Shown one piece after another: positions 1-7,729 of a DNA stretch of 11,878 nucleotides; position 1 is the stretch's first letter, and each line of letters opens with the position of its first letter. The notes beneath the pieces were generated by a model that worked only from the letters and a program-made list of their open reading frames with translations, ran no database searches and had not been told where the DNA came from. Source of the stretch: Acidimicrobiales bacterium. GTDB lineage: Bacteria; Actinomycetota; Acidimicrobiia; Acidimicrobiales; SZUA-35. The position numbers and the translations under genes are program-made. The stretch is taken from positions 1-11,878 of the forward strand of contig JAHECQ010000081.1 of assembly GCA_024641625.1 (NCBI GenBank), in the 5' to 3' direction.

Positions 1-75
1 GCCGCTGTGGATTCAACTTCCCCGAGTGCTCACGGGCTCGACGGCGGTCGAATCACCGCAAGAGGGCCCGGCGGT
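1..75. other. Gene-free left edge
   Basis: This short stretch follows the stop codon of the minus-strand glycosyltransferase. I see no gene in it. A weak hairpin (GCGGT at 44-48, ACCGC at 55-59, 6-nt loop) lies 17-32 nt past that stop. It could help end transcription, but 5 bp is too short to call a terminator in GC-rich DNA. Confidence 0.4.
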
Positions 76-1311
76 TCATCCGATGGACTTGGCGCCCACT
101 CGCTCGTAGACCTCTCGGTAGGCGTTCCCCATGGACGTCGCGGTGAATGTCCGCAGGTGGGCCAGGCCTCGCTCGGCACGCTCACGCCGACGCTCGGGCG
201 ACGTCCACAACTCGACCATCGCCTCGGCGATGGCTTCGGCGTCGGTCGGATCGAATCGGAGCGCAGCATCGCCGGCGGCGGCATCGAGCCACTCGCCGCG
301 TGAACAGGCGACCGGCAGGGCCGACTCGAAGGCTTCGATGACCGGATAGCCCCAGCCTTCGAAGAGGGACGGAAAGATCAGCATCCGGGCCTGGGTCTTG
401 AGGACGTCGAGCTCGTCCCCGGTGAGGTACCCGGTGAACCGGACGAGGTCGGCTATCCCGAGGCTCTCGGCGCAACGCAACAGCTCGTCCTCTGCACCGC
501 TGGGTGCTCCGGTGCAGACCAGCGGCACCTCGATACCCGACCGGCGAGCCAGGGCGATGGCGGCGAACAGGCTCCGATGGTTCTTGTGCCTCCAGGTCCT
601 GGCCGGATAGAGGGCGAACTCACCTTCACCGGCGCTCGTGACGGGTCGGATCCTCATCGGGTCGGTTCGGGCCCCGGTGAGGCCCTCCGGCGGCGTGTGG
701 TCGACCACGGGTGTCCAGATGTACGGGGGGATCACGAGGACCCTGGCCGGGTCGAGGCCATAGGCAGCGATGAGATCGGCCTTGACGAACCCGGTCGGGG
801 CCACCACGCAGCGGGCGTGTCGACTGTAGGTGCGGTAGGTGTGTTCCCGGTATCGCACGGTCGATCGACTGAAGAGCTGCGGCAGGTGTCGGTGTTGGAG
901 GTCCCAAGGTTGGTAGACCATCGGAACCGTCGTCAGCTCGGCCCGCTGATAGGGGAAGTGGGCGACGTCGGCCTTCAACGCTTCGAAGGTTCCCGAACAC
1001 CGCTCGGCCCGACCGAGCGAGTCCCGACCCCAGATGACGACCTGCTCGATACCTCGCCCGACGTTGTTGCGCCGAAGGAACGCGGCCGCCGAGCGACCGG
1101 TCCCTCGGTCGACCGGTTGGCTGCGCACGCGGTTGCCATCGAGCTCTGGAGTGATCCAGTCATCCAGCCCCTCGAGGGTGAGGAACACGACCTCCAGGTC
1201 CGAGGGATCGGTACCTTCGGTTGCCGCCAGCGCACGCGCCAGGAGCACGATGCCTTGCTGGACCCCGCCGGCTCGGCCGCCCTCGAGCAGCGCGTTGACG
1301 ACGACTCTCAT
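76..1311 (-). CDS. GT4-type (GT-B fold) glycosyltransferase
   Basis: This is probably a cytoplasmic, retaining glycosyltransferase that moves a sugar from a nucleotide-sugar donor to a growing glycan or lipid acceptor. The 411-residue length is typical of the family. The N-terminal half opens with a strand and a Gly-rich loop (MRVVVNALLEGGRAGGVQQG, 1-20). The donor half begins near residue 232 (FALYPARTWRHKN, 232-244, with Arg238 and Lys243 where GT4 enzymes bind the donor phosphates). It carries the EX7E motif as EGWGYPVIE (Glu318 and Glu326), followed by an acidic C-terminal helix region. The ATG is supported by GAGGGAGG directly before it and by the usual family N-terminus. It diverges from the methyltransferase gene, which suits a surface-polysaccharide locus. 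Donor and acceptor cannot be read from the sequence. The family assignment is firm; the pathway is inferred. Confidence 0.93.
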   Translation of the reverse strand: MRVVVNALLEGGRAGGVQQGIVLLARALAATEGTDPSDLEVVFLTLEGLDDWITPELDGNRVRSQPVDRGTGRSAAAFLRRNNVGRGIEQVVIWGRDSLGRAERCSGTFEALKADVAHFPYQRAELTTVPMVYQPWDLQHRHLPQLFSRSTVRYREHTYRTYSRHARCVVAPTGFVKADLIAAYGLDPARVLVIPPYIWTPVVDHTPPEGLTGARTDPMRIRPVTSAGEGEFALYPARTWRHKNHRSLFAAIALARRSGIEVPLVCTGAPSGAEDELLRCAESLGIADLVRFTGYLTGDELDVLKTQARMLIFPSLFEGWGYPVIEAFESALPVACSRGEWLDAAAGDAALRFDPTDAEAIAEAMVELWTSPERRRERAERGLAHLRTFTATSMGNAYREVYERVGAKSIG

Positions 1312-1319
1312 CCTCCCTC
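1312..1319 (-). promoter_or_regulatory. Ribosome binding site abutting the glycosyltransferase start
   Basis: On the minus strand GAGGGAGG runs straight into the ATG. The first GAGG leaves 4 nt to the start and is the better Shine-Dalgarno choice; the second GAGG would leave none. No other start near the conserved N-terminus is better supported. Confidence 0.55.
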
Positions 1320-1424
1320 AGTTCTTCTCACCCACGCTCCTTCGGCTCGTCGGGGGCACCTGTGAGGAACCGTCGCTTGAACTTCGGGAACCGAGGCCGA
1401 TGGGTCGGTGTGGAAAGCCGCACC

Positions 1425-2213
1425 ATGACGCGATGTCCGATCTGCTCGCATCGTATGATCCCTCAGTTCCGCCAGGTCCTGCTCGGCCGGTACGACGTCG
1501 AGTACTTCCTCTGCGACGGTTGTGGACTGTTGCAGACCGAGGAGCCGTACTGGCTCGACGAGGCTTACCAGAGCGCCATCGCCCTGGCCGACACGGGCAT
1601 CCTGATGCGCAACGCGTCGATTGCCCGAAAGCTGACATCCATCATCTACTTCTGCCTCGACACCAGGGCAGCGTACGTCGACTCTGCTGGGGGCTACGGG
1701 GTCCTCACCCGCATGATGCGCGACATCGGCTTCGACTTCTTCTGGCACGACGACTATTGCGACAACCTCTTCGCCCAGGGATTCGAACAGCTGAAGGCGC
1801 CGGTCCGGCCTTGCGCAGTGACGGCGTTCGAGGTCCTCGAGCATCTCAGAGATCCGCTGTCGTTCCTGCGCGACGCGCTCGCTTCGACGACCACCGGCAC
1901 GCTGGTGCTTTCGACCGACCTGTTCGACGGCCCACCACCCGAGCCGGGGACCTGGTGGTACTACACGCCCCAGACCGGCCAGCACATCAGCTTCTATCAG
2001 CGTCGAACGCTCGAGGCATTGGCGACAGAACTCGGTGTCAGCCTCCACTCGAACAACAACATCCACGTGCTGACCCGACTGAAGCTGAGCCCCCGACGAT
2101 TCAAGGCAGCCACCAGCCGCTGGTCCTGGCCGATGAGCTTGTATGCCACGGTCAGACTCGACTCCAGGACGCTCGAGGACCACGCGCTCGCCGGAACTGC
2201 CCACGGCGTCTAA
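1425..2213 (+). CDS. Zn-ribbon class I SAM-dependent methyltransferase
   Basis: The predicted product is a 262-residue class I methyltransferase of the Methyltransf_23 type, often found beside glycosyltransferases in polysaccharide loci. An N-terminal zinc ribbon uses Cys4/Cys7 and Cys30/Cys33 (CPIC and CDGC). The SAM-binding region follows as YVDSAGGYGVLTRMMRD (84-100) with an acidic HDD at 108-110, and the second motif is AFEVLEH (134-140). A late signature WWYYTPQTGQHISFY (177-191) is typical of this subgroup as I remember it. I chose the ATG at 1425 because GGAAAG precedes it and it begins just before the zinc ribbon. An in-frame GTG at 1362 would add 21 basic residues unlike the family. 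The glycosyltransferase diverges upstream; the CoA ligase follows after 52 bp and may be co-transcribed. The likely acceptor is a sugar or small molecule, but that is inference. Confidence 0.88.
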   Translation: MTRCPICSHRMIPQFRQVLLGRYDVEYFLCDGCGLLQTEEPYWLDEAYQSAIALADTGILMRNASIARKLTSIIYFCLDTRAAYVDSAGGYGVLTRMMRDIGFDFFWHDDYCDNLFAQGFEQLKAPVRPCAVTAFEVLEHLRDPLSFLRDALASTTTGTLVLSTDLFDGPPPEPGTWWYYTPQTGQHISFYQRRTLEALATELGVSLHSNNNIHVLTRLKLSPRRFKAATSRWSWPMSLYATVRLDSRTLEDHALAGTAHGV

Positions 2214-2252
2214 GTTCCGCCTCAGGCCGTGGCTCACCCGACGCCCGAGGCC

Positions 2253-2260
2253 AAAGGGGA
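2253..2260 (+). promoter_or_regulatory. Ribosome binding site fixing the CoA-ligase start
   Basis: AAAGGGGA lies 5 nt before the ATG at 2266. The open frame extends upstream to 2143, inside the methyltransferase gene, but that extra stretch is basic, low-complexity translation. This site decides in favour of 2266. Confidence 0.7.
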
Positions 2261-2265
2261 CCACC

Positions 2266-3927
2266 ATGAGCAGTGCAGCAGGCCGCGATGCCTACCGTGA
2301 GCAGGGGTGGTGGCGCGACTCCACGTACATCGATGACTTCGACCGGGTCGTTGCCGGCACACCGGACAAGGTGGCGATCGTCACCCATCGCCTCGATCGC
2401 GACGATCGGACGCCGGCCACCACCGTGCTCAGCTATCGCCAGCTCTCCCGCTATGCCGATCGCTTCGCCGGGGCGCTGTTGGCACTCGGCGTGGAACGGG
2501 GACAGATCGTGTCCGTGCAGCTCCCGAACGATTGGACCTTCGCCGCCCTGACGCTGGCCTGCGGCCGGATCGGTGCCGTCATCAACCCTCTGGTCCCCAT
2601 CTTCCGCGACCGTGAGGTCGGTTTCGTGCTCGGCCGCACCTTGTCGCCGGTGGTGATCGTGCAGGGACAGTTCCGGGGCTACGACCATGCAGCGATGCTC
2701 GATCGTGTCCTGGCCGATGCCGCCCCGGGCACTCGCGGATTCGCCCTCGGCCTGACCGAGGCGGTCGGTCGGGTCGAGCGCTTCGAACCCCAGTTCCTCG
2801 ATCATCGCTGGGAGGACGAAGGAGATCCAGCTCGACTTCGCGCTCGGGCCATCGGGGCCGACGAGTTCGCCGAGTTGCAGTTCACCTCGGGAACCACCGG
2901 CGAACCCAAGGGGGTGATGCACTCCCCCAACACCATCTACGCAGGCACCCTGGCCTTCGCCGACACCGCCGGGCTCGATGCGACCGACAGCATCCTCATG
3001 CCGTCGACGCTCGCCCACCAGACCGGATTCCTGGTGGGTGTCATCCTTCCGCTCGCGACCGGGATGAAGGTCGTCTACCAGGACGTGTGGGACGTCGAGG
3101 TGTTCTGTCGCCTGGCCGACGACGAGGCGGTCACGTTCAGTGCCGGCGCCACTCCGTTCCTGAACGACATCGTTGCCGCCTGTCAACGTCGAGGTCGGCG
3201 ATTGCCCTCGATGCGCAGCTATGTCTGCGCCGGCGCTCCCATTCCCTCCCCGTTGGTCGAGGCAACGCGAGGCGACGCGCTCGACGAGTTGATCGCGGTC
3301 TGGGGCATGACCGAGAACGGTGCGGTCACCATGACCCGGCCGGGCGACCCGGTGGACGTTGTCGCCGACAGCGATGGCATCCCGGTCAGCTGGATGGAGG
3401 CCAAGATCGTCGACGAGCAGGGTGTGGAGGTCGTGGTGGGCCACGTCGGTCGTCTGCTGGTTCGCGGTCCGAGCCAGACCATCGGGTACTTCAAACGCGA
3501 CGACCTCTATGCCGCTCAGTTGACTGCATCCCAGGACGGCGGCGAGGCCTGGTTCGATACCGGCGACCTGGCTCGTCGACGAGATGACGGCGGTATCCGC
3601 ATCTCCGGACGGACCAAGGATCTGGTCATTCGCGGTGGCGAGAACGTGCCGGTCGTCGAGGTCGAGGCCGTCCTGTTCGGTCACCCGAAGGTCCGGGAGG
3701 TGGCCGTGATCGGCTATCCCGATGAGCGCTTGGGCGAGCGAGCCTGCGCCGTGGTGATTCCCAACGGCGCCGAACCGCTCGAACTGTCCGAGCTGACTGC
3801 CTGGTTGGACAAGGCCGGGATGGCCAAGCAGTTCTGGCCCGAGCGGCTCGAGCTGGTCGAAACGTTACCGAAGACGCCGTCGGGGAAGGTGCAGAAGTTC
3901 CACCTCCGCGAACAGTTCGGAACCTGA
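2266..3927 (+). CDS. AMP-forming acyl/aryl-CoA ligase (ANL superfamily)
   Basis: This enzyme should activate a carboxylic acid to its CoA thioester through an acyl-adenylate, using ATP and CoA in the cytoplasm. At 553 residues it has normal length and all core motifs: the P-loop FTSGTTGEPKG (206-216), VWGMTEN (345-351), WFDTGDLA (429-436), the hinge region GRTKDLVIRGGENV (448-461), and the C-terminal PKTPSGKVQK (535-544), where Lys541 should be the catalytic lysine. The N-terminus (FDRVVAGTPDKVAIV) and overall pattern recall cyclohexanecarboxylate-CoA ligase and FadK-like enzymes more than long-chain FadD. Substrate class is therefore uncertain: alicyclic, aromatic, short or medium-chain acids are all possible. 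It follows the methyltransferase after a 52-bp gap and ends in a strong shared hairpin. The crotonase-fold gene further right could use its product. Confidence 0.93.
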   Translation: MSSAAGRDAYREQGWWRDSTYIDDFDRVVAGTPDKVAIVTHRLDRDDRTPATTVLSYRQLSRYADRFAGALLALGVERGQIVSVQLPNDWTFAALTLACGRIGAVINPLVPIFRDREVGFVLGRTLSPVVIVQGQFRGYDHAAMLDRVLADAAPGTRGFALGLTEAVGRVERFEPQFLDHRWEDEGDPARLRARAIGADEFAELQFTSGTTGEPKGVMHSPNTIYAGTLAFADTAGLDATDSILMPSTLAHQTGFLVGVILPLATGMKVVYQDVWDVEVFCRLADDEAVTFSAGATPFLNDIVAACQRRGRRLPSMRSYVCAGAPIPSPLVEATRGDALDELIAVWGMTENGAVTMTRPGDPVDVVADSDGIPVSWMEAKIVDEQGVEVVVGHVGRLLVRGPSQTIGYFKRDDLYAAQLTASQDGGEAWFDTGDLARRRDDGGIRISGRTKDLVIRGGENVPVVEVEAVLFGHPKVREVAVIGYPDERLGERACAVVIPNGAEPLELSELTAWLDKAGMAKQFWPERLELVETLPKTPSGKVQKFHLREQFGT

Positions 3928-3929
3928 AC

Positions 3930-3971
3930 GAGTTCGTCGCACCACCGGTGGTCTGACGGAGCGGCGAACTC
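3930..3971. terminator. Nested bidirectional terminator between convergent genes
   Basis: The arms GAGTTCGTCGC (3930-3940) and GCGGCGAACTC (3961-3971) pair over 11 bp with one G-T wobble. They enclose a perfect 12-bp palindrome ACCACCGGTGGT (3941-3952), which can form its own hairpin. It starts 2 nt after the CoA-ligase stop and ends 21 nt before the stop of the convergent cupredoxin-like gene, so it can serve both. There is no clear T-run, as is common in GC-rich actinobacteria. Confidence 0.7.
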
Positions 3972-3992
3972 GACAGCGGGAGCTGCGTGGCC

Positions 3993-4370
3993 CTACTCGC
4001 CGCCGATGGTGATCGTGATCCGCCCACTCGGATGCAGTGAGCAGAATCCCTCGATGCTGGCGGCCTCGGAGAACTCCTTCTCGAGGCGATCCCCGGGGGC
4101 GACCGTGAAGGGACCGACCTGGTGCACCTGATCGTCGTTGTTGATGACCACCAGACGATCACGCAAGCGGAACGACAGGTCGGCGGGAATCAGTTCGACG
4201 TCCTCGCCGGCGGCCATACGGTCACCGGTACCGGCGGGAATGGTGATCACTCGCTCCTCGCCCGGCGGCTGCTCGACGAGTTGGCCGAGAGCGAGCGCGG
4301 CGCCGACGAGGGCCACGGCGGCCAGGAGGTAGATCAGGAGCGCAAAGCGAGGTGGGCGCTCGTCGAACAT
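3993..4370 (-). CDS. Small membrane-anchored cupredoxin-like protein
   Basis: This 125-residue protein has a short N-terminal stretch followed by one hydrophobic segment (about 8-30, FALLIYLLAAVALVGAALAL). A cupredoxin-like beta domain follows and should sit outside the membrane. Copper-ligand positions are partly kept: a His in NDDQVHQVGPF and the Cys and His of GFCSLHP near the C-terminus. In plastocyanin-type sites a Met lies five residues after that last His; here the order is HPSGRI and the position is Ile. It may bind copper in an unusual way, or not at all. I chose the ATG at 4370 because it directly precedes the membrane segment; the open frame continues to 4634 but that part looks non-coding. 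A TATCCT box ends 7 nt before this ATG, suggesting a leaderless transcript. The partner is unknown; electron transfer or copper handling is inferred. Confidence 0.8.
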   Translation of the reverse strand: MFDERPPRFALLIYLLAAVALVGAALALGQLVEQPPGEERVITIPAGTGDRMAAGEDVELIPADLSFRLRDRLVVINNDDQVHQVGPFTVAPGDRLEKEFSEAASIEGFCSLHPSGRITITIGGE

Positions 4371-4377
4371 CGACCCA

Positions 4378-4383
4378 AGGATA
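4378..4383 (-). promoter_or_regulatory. Candidate -10 box for a leaderless cupredoxin transcript
   Basis: TATCCT on the minus strand matches the actinobacterial TANNNT -10 pattern and leaves 7 nt to the ATG at 4370, so transcription could begin at the start codon. No good -35 box is seen 17-18 bp further up, and there is no clear Shine-Dalgarno sequence. Confidence 0.4.
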
Positions 4384-4425
4384 CGCGCCGGCCATCGGAA
4401 GGACCGCAGCGAAGCGCGAGGGCAC

Positions 4426-4443
4426 GGATATGTACGCACATCC
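4426..4443. promoter_or_regulatory. Imperfect 18-bp palindrome in the divergent intergenic region
   Basis: GGATATGTACGCACATCC reads nearly the same on both strands (GGAT-TG ... CA-ATCC). It lies between the divergent cupredoxin-like and MFS genes, just before the tandem repeats. It could bind a dimeric regulator. No other copy was seen in the window. Confidence 0.35.
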
Positions 4444-4445
4444 GG

Positions 4446-4482
4446 GGTGCGATATCTCCACCTGCGAGAAGGTGCGATATCT
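4446..4482. repeat. Tandem 12-bp direct repeat upstream of the MFS gene
   Basis: GGTGCGATATCT occurs at 4446-4457 and again, identically, at 4471-4482, 25 bp apart start to start. Each contains the palindrome GATATC. The second copy overlaps the candidate -10 box of the MFS gene and the first lies near the -35 to -45 region. This is what one expects of paired operator sites for a regulator of the transporter. The regulator is not identifiable. Confidence 0.6.
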
Positions 4483-4483
4483 T
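4478..4483 (+). promoter_or_regulatory. Candidate -10 box for a leaderless MFS transcript
   Basis: TATCTT fits TANNNT and ends 7 nt before the GTG at 4491, the spacing expected if the start codon is the first transcribed codon. The -35 region is poor, so an activator binding the upstream repeat may be needed. The rival reading is a TTG start at 4482 with GAGAAGG at 4466-4472 as ribosome binding site, 9 nt away. Confidence 0.4.
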
Positions 4484-4490
4484 GACCTAC

Positions 4491-5879
4491 GTGAAATCGC
4501 GTGTTCTCCAGCCCCCCTCCGCGTCCGCTGCGTCCGTCGCTCCGGTCGCCGTCGAGTCCGCAGGCACGCCATCGCCCGGTTCGAGTGGTCGAACCGTGTT
4601 CGATCCCACCACCGCCGAGTCCGAGGCCATCCAACGCCGCACGATCAGAACCTTGCTGACGAGCCAGGTGTGTGGCGGTATGGGCCTGGTTTCGGGGTAC
4701 GCCGTGGCCGCGCTGTTGGCCAATGACATCACCGGCAACAAGACGCTCGCCGGTCTCTCGGCCGCCAGTCTCTCCATCGGCGCGGCGATGGCGTCATTTC
4801 CCCTGGCCCGCATCATGTCGAAGTCCGGGCGTCGGCCCGGCCTGCGAGCCGGCTATGTCCTGGGTGCCGCCGGCGCGTTCCTGGCGGTCCTGGCCGCCAT
4901 CACCCGCTTCTTCCCACTGCTGCCCATCGGAGTGGCCGGCATCGGCGCCGGTAATGCGGCGAACATGGCCACTCGCTACGCGGCGGCCGACCTGTCACGG
5001 CCCGAACGGCGGGCCCGCAACATCGGGATGATCGTCTGGGCCACGACCATCGGGTCCGGCTTCGGTTCACTGGTCTCACTCTCGGTGTTCGATCCTGTCG
5101 GGCAGCGCCTCGGCCTGCCCGACTACGGCGGCTCGTTCCTGATGGGGGCGCTGTTGTTCATCGCCGGCGCCGCCATCATCGAAACCCGCCTTCGACCCGA
5201 TCCGCTGGTGCTCGCCGGCGGTACCGGATCCACTCGGGACGAGGGCCGCCTTCCCTTCGGCGCGTCCATGAAGCTGATCCTGGCCAACCCCCGGGCTCGC
5301 CTCGCCGTGGTGGGTCTGATGATCAGCCAGGCGACGATGGTGGGCACCATGACCCTCACGCCCATTCACATGACCGAGGAGGGCGGCCAGACCAGAGTGG
5401 CGGTGAGCATCATGCTCTTCAGCCACATCATGGGCATGTACGCGCTCAGCCCCTTCGTCGGCCGGCTGACCGACCGCTTCGGCCGGTACCCGATGTTGGT
5501 GATCGCCGGCGTGCTCTGCGCCGTCGGCGCCATCTGGGCTGCCATCACCCCCGCCGGCGAGCTGTTCGGGCTGACGGGCGGTCAGACGACCGTCGGTCTG
5601 GCTTGGTCGTTCGGGGTCATTGCTGCCAGCGGACTGCTGACGGATGCCTTCCCCGTGCATCAACGCGCCAGCGTCCAGGGGGCCGGCGACCTCTGCATGA
5701 TGGGCTTCGGCGCTGTCGCCGGCATCACGGCCGGCGCCATCGTCGCCTACCGCAGCTATCGAGACCTGAACCTGGCGGCGGCCACCCTCGGCATCATGCT
5801 GGTCGTGGCCGTCATGCTCACCTCGACCCGGCGCCCGCGCAAGGTGGCCGCAGCGACAGCCGCTCCGGCACTGGGTTGA
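4491..5879 (+). CDS. MFS transporter, 12-TM type
   Basis: This is a 462-residue major facilitator protein that should move a small molecule across the inner membrane, driven by an ion gradient. About 50 polar residues precede the first membrane helix (near 55-78). The loop between helices 2 and 3 carries a motif A remnant (SKSGRRPGLRAGY, 110-122). The matching second-half motif GRLTDRFGRYPM (324-335) is clearer. A central loop around 232-258 joins the two six-helix halves. I chose GTG 4491 because a -10-like TATCTT ends 7 nt upstream; TTG 4482 is possible, and the open frame running back to 4122 overlaps the opposite-strand gene and is not protein-like. The crotonase gene follows after 33 bp and is probably in the same operon, which hints at an organic acid or its product as cargo. 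Direction of transport cannot be told. Confidence 0.87.
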   Translation: MKSRVLQPPSASAASVAPVAVESAGTPSPGSSGRTVFDPTTAESEAIQRRTIRTLLTSQVCGGMGLVSGYAVAALLANDITGNKTLAGLSAASLSIGAAMASFPLARIMSKSGRRPGLRAGYVLGAAGAFLAVLAAITRFFPLLPIGVAGIGAGNAANMATRYAAADLSRPERRARNIGMIVWATTIGSGFGSLVSLSVFDPVGQRLGLPDYGGSFLMGALLFIAGAAIIETRLRPDPLVLAGGTGSTRDEGRLPFGASMKLILANPRARLAVVGLMISQATMVGTMTLTPIHMTEEGGQTRVAVSIMLFSHIMGMYALSPFVGRLTDRFGRYPMLVIAGVLCAVGAIWAAITPAGELFGLTGGQTTVGLAWSFGVIAASGLLTDAFPVHQRASVQGAGDLCMMGFGAVAGITAGAIVAYRSYRDLNLAAATLGIMLVVAVMLTSTRRPRKVAAATAAPALG

Positions 5880-5899
5880 GCCGCCGTTCCGACCCCATC

Positions 5900-5906
5900 A
5901 GGAAGG
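5900..5906 (+). promoter_or_regulatory. Ribosome binding site of the crotonase gene
   Basis: AGGAAGG lies 6 nt before the ATG at 5913. Placed in the 33-bp gap after the MFS stop, it supports independent initiation on a shared transcript. Confidence 0.7.
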
Positions 5907-5912
5907 TTCATC

Positions 5913-6719
<807 letters not shown>

Positions 6720-6733
6720 GGCCCTGACCGTTG

Positions 6734-6751
6734 CCGGCCCGAGTCGGCCGG
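6734..6751. terminator. Candidate terminator between convergent genes
   Basis: CCGGCC (6734-6739) and GGCCGG (6746-6751) form a 6-bp all-GC stem with a 6-nt loop. It begins 15 nt after the crotonase stop and lies 40 nt before the stop of the convergent VOC gene, so it could serve either. No T-run follows. Short GC stems arise easily by chance here. Confidence 0.4.
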
Positions 6752-6790
6752 ACGGGCGTCGTTCGGACCGGAATCCCTCGAGCAGGGTCG

Positions 6791-7666
6791 TCAGTCGAAG
6801 GCGATGAGCTGCAGGGCGAGGCCGCCCAGCTGATCGGGACCGATGGTCGACACGCGGCTCCCAGGAAGGACGCCGGCCGCGGCATCGGGCAGCTCGAAGC
6901 CCAGTGATTGCGCCCGTCGGATCGCCTGGTCGAGGTCTGACACTTCGAACGCAGTGACGCTCACCAGCCCCTCGGGTCGCTGAGCGACGGGACTGTCGTC
7001 ACCGTGGGGACCGATGAGTTCGAGGGTGGCGTCGCCGATCCTCAGCTGTCGGATGTCCATGCCGCGTCCCACAACGTTTCCCGTCGTGGCCACGCCGAGC
7101 ACATCGTGCCAGAAGGCGGCCGGTCCATCGACGTCGTGGGCGATGACGGCGAGGTGGTCCAGGCGCCGCAAGGGGAAGTCGTGATGGAACAAGCCCGATG
7201 TCCGGTGACGCGCTCGTCGAGGTGCTGCTCCTGCCTCGTAGTCGATCAGGGCGAACGAACAACCGGCGCCGACTTCACCGGTGGGTTCGACGACCGTGCC
7301 GATCGGACTTCCGTCGTCGCGCGAAACGACGCGGGTGGCCACCGCGACATCGTGGGCCTCCAGATGGGCGCGGGCATCCTGAGCCGACTCGACCTGGAGC
7401 ATGAGCCGGTAGAGCCCCCCGCGTCCGATGGCTGCCAGCAGCTCGGTGCGGCCCTCGCGTTCGGCCAGCGCTCGATCGTGGACAGTCAGCAGCTCGACGT
7501 AGAACTCGGTGTCGGCGTCGCCGACGAAGAACACCCGGTTCTCGGTCGATGCGTCGTGATGTCGCATGGGCGGGGTGAGGCGAAGACCCAACCGCTCCCA
7601 TGCAGCGGCAGTGGGCGTCAGGTCACCGCAGCCCAGGATGACGTGGTCGATGCCGAGAATCTGCAT
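6791..7666 (-). CDS. Two-module VOC superfamily protein (glyoxalase-like)
   Basis: This 291-residue protein contains two vicinal-oxygen-chelate modules. The first starts with GIDHVILGCGDL (5-16, His8) and has FYVELL (55-60, Glu58). The second starts with RLDHLAVIAHDV (168-179, His171) and has TLELIG (214-219, Glu217). Metal-binding VOC enzymes usually place a further ligand in the last strand; here the C-terminal LQLIAF has Gln286 at the expected Glu site. The metal site is therefore unproven. VOC members include glyoxalases, extradiol dioxygenases, epimerases and resistance proteins, and I cannot choose among them. The ATG at 7666 starts directly at the first module. No ribosome binding site is seen, but a TAGCGT box ends 6 nt upstream. 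The amidohydrolase gene lies upstream on the same strand, with a long hairpin between. A shared pathway with it is likely but not shown. Confidence 0.86.
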   Translation of the reverse strand: MQILGIDHVILGCGDLTPTAAAWERLGLRLTPPMRHHDASTENRVFFVGDADTEFYVELLTVHDRALAEREGRTELLAAIGRGGLYRLMLQVESAQDARAHLEAHDVAVATRVVSRDDGSPIGTVVEPTGEVGAGCSFALIDYEAGAAPRRARHRTSGLFHHDFPLRRLDHLAVIAHDVDGPAAFWHDVLGVATTGNVVGRGMDIRQLRIGDATLELIGPHGDDSPVAQRPEGLVSVTAFEVSDLDQAIRRAQSLGFELPDAAAGVLPGSRVSTIGPDQLGGLALQLIAFD

Positions 7667-7672
7667 GAGCGC

Positions 7673-7678
7673 ACGCTA
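7673..7678 (-). promoter_or_regulatory. Candidate -10 box for a leaderless VOC transcript
   Basis: TAGCGT on the minus strand fits TANNNT and leaves 6 nt to the ATG at 7666. No -35 match is visible, and that region falls within the upstream hairpin. TANNNT is a loose pattern, so this is only suggestive. Confidence 0.3.
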
Positions 7679-7682
7679 GTAG

Positions 7683-7727
7683 CTCGGTCGCCCACAGCCG
7701 GAATGGGATCGGCTGTTTCCGACCGAG
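7683..7727 (-). terminator. Two-tier 15-bp hairpin after the amidohydrolase stop
   Basis: Outer arms CTCGGTCG (7683-7690) and CGACCGAG (7720-7727) pair over 8 bp without mismatch. Inner arms ACAGCCG (7694-7700) and CGGCTGT (7710-7716) pair over 7 bp without mismatch. A 3x3 internal loop (7691-7693 against 7717-7719) and a 9-nt apical loop complete it. On the minus strand it begins 2 nt after the amidohydrolase stop and ends 16 nt before the VOC start. It may terminate the marR operon, protect the upstream mRNA end, or dampen readthrough into the VOC gene. There is no T-run. Confidence 0.7.
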
Positions 7728-7729
7728 TG

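Noticed and set aside
577..1365. 262-codon plus-strand open frame over the glycosyltransferase gene
   Set aside because: It is antisense to a gene with an EX7E motif and shows no domain of its own.
1362..1424. Earlier GTG start of the methyltransferase
   Set aside because: It adds 21 basic residues before the zinc ribbon; ATG 1425 has a better-placed purine-rich site.
2152..3684. 510-codon minus-strand open frame
   Set aside because: It is fully antisense to the CoA ligase, which has every family motif; the translation resembles no protein family.
4122..4490. N-terminal extension of the plus-strand MFS protein
   Set aside because: It runs antisense through the cupredoxin-like gene, with a charged, non-family sequence.
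4371..4634. N-terminal extension of the cupredoxin-like protein
   Set aside because: It overlaps the start of the divergent MFS gene and is not protein-like; the ATG at 4370 directly precedes the membrane segment.
5076..5663. 195-codon minus-strand open frame
   Set aside because: It is antisense to MFS helices and rich in His, Gly and Ala, as expected from the complement of a membrane protein gene.
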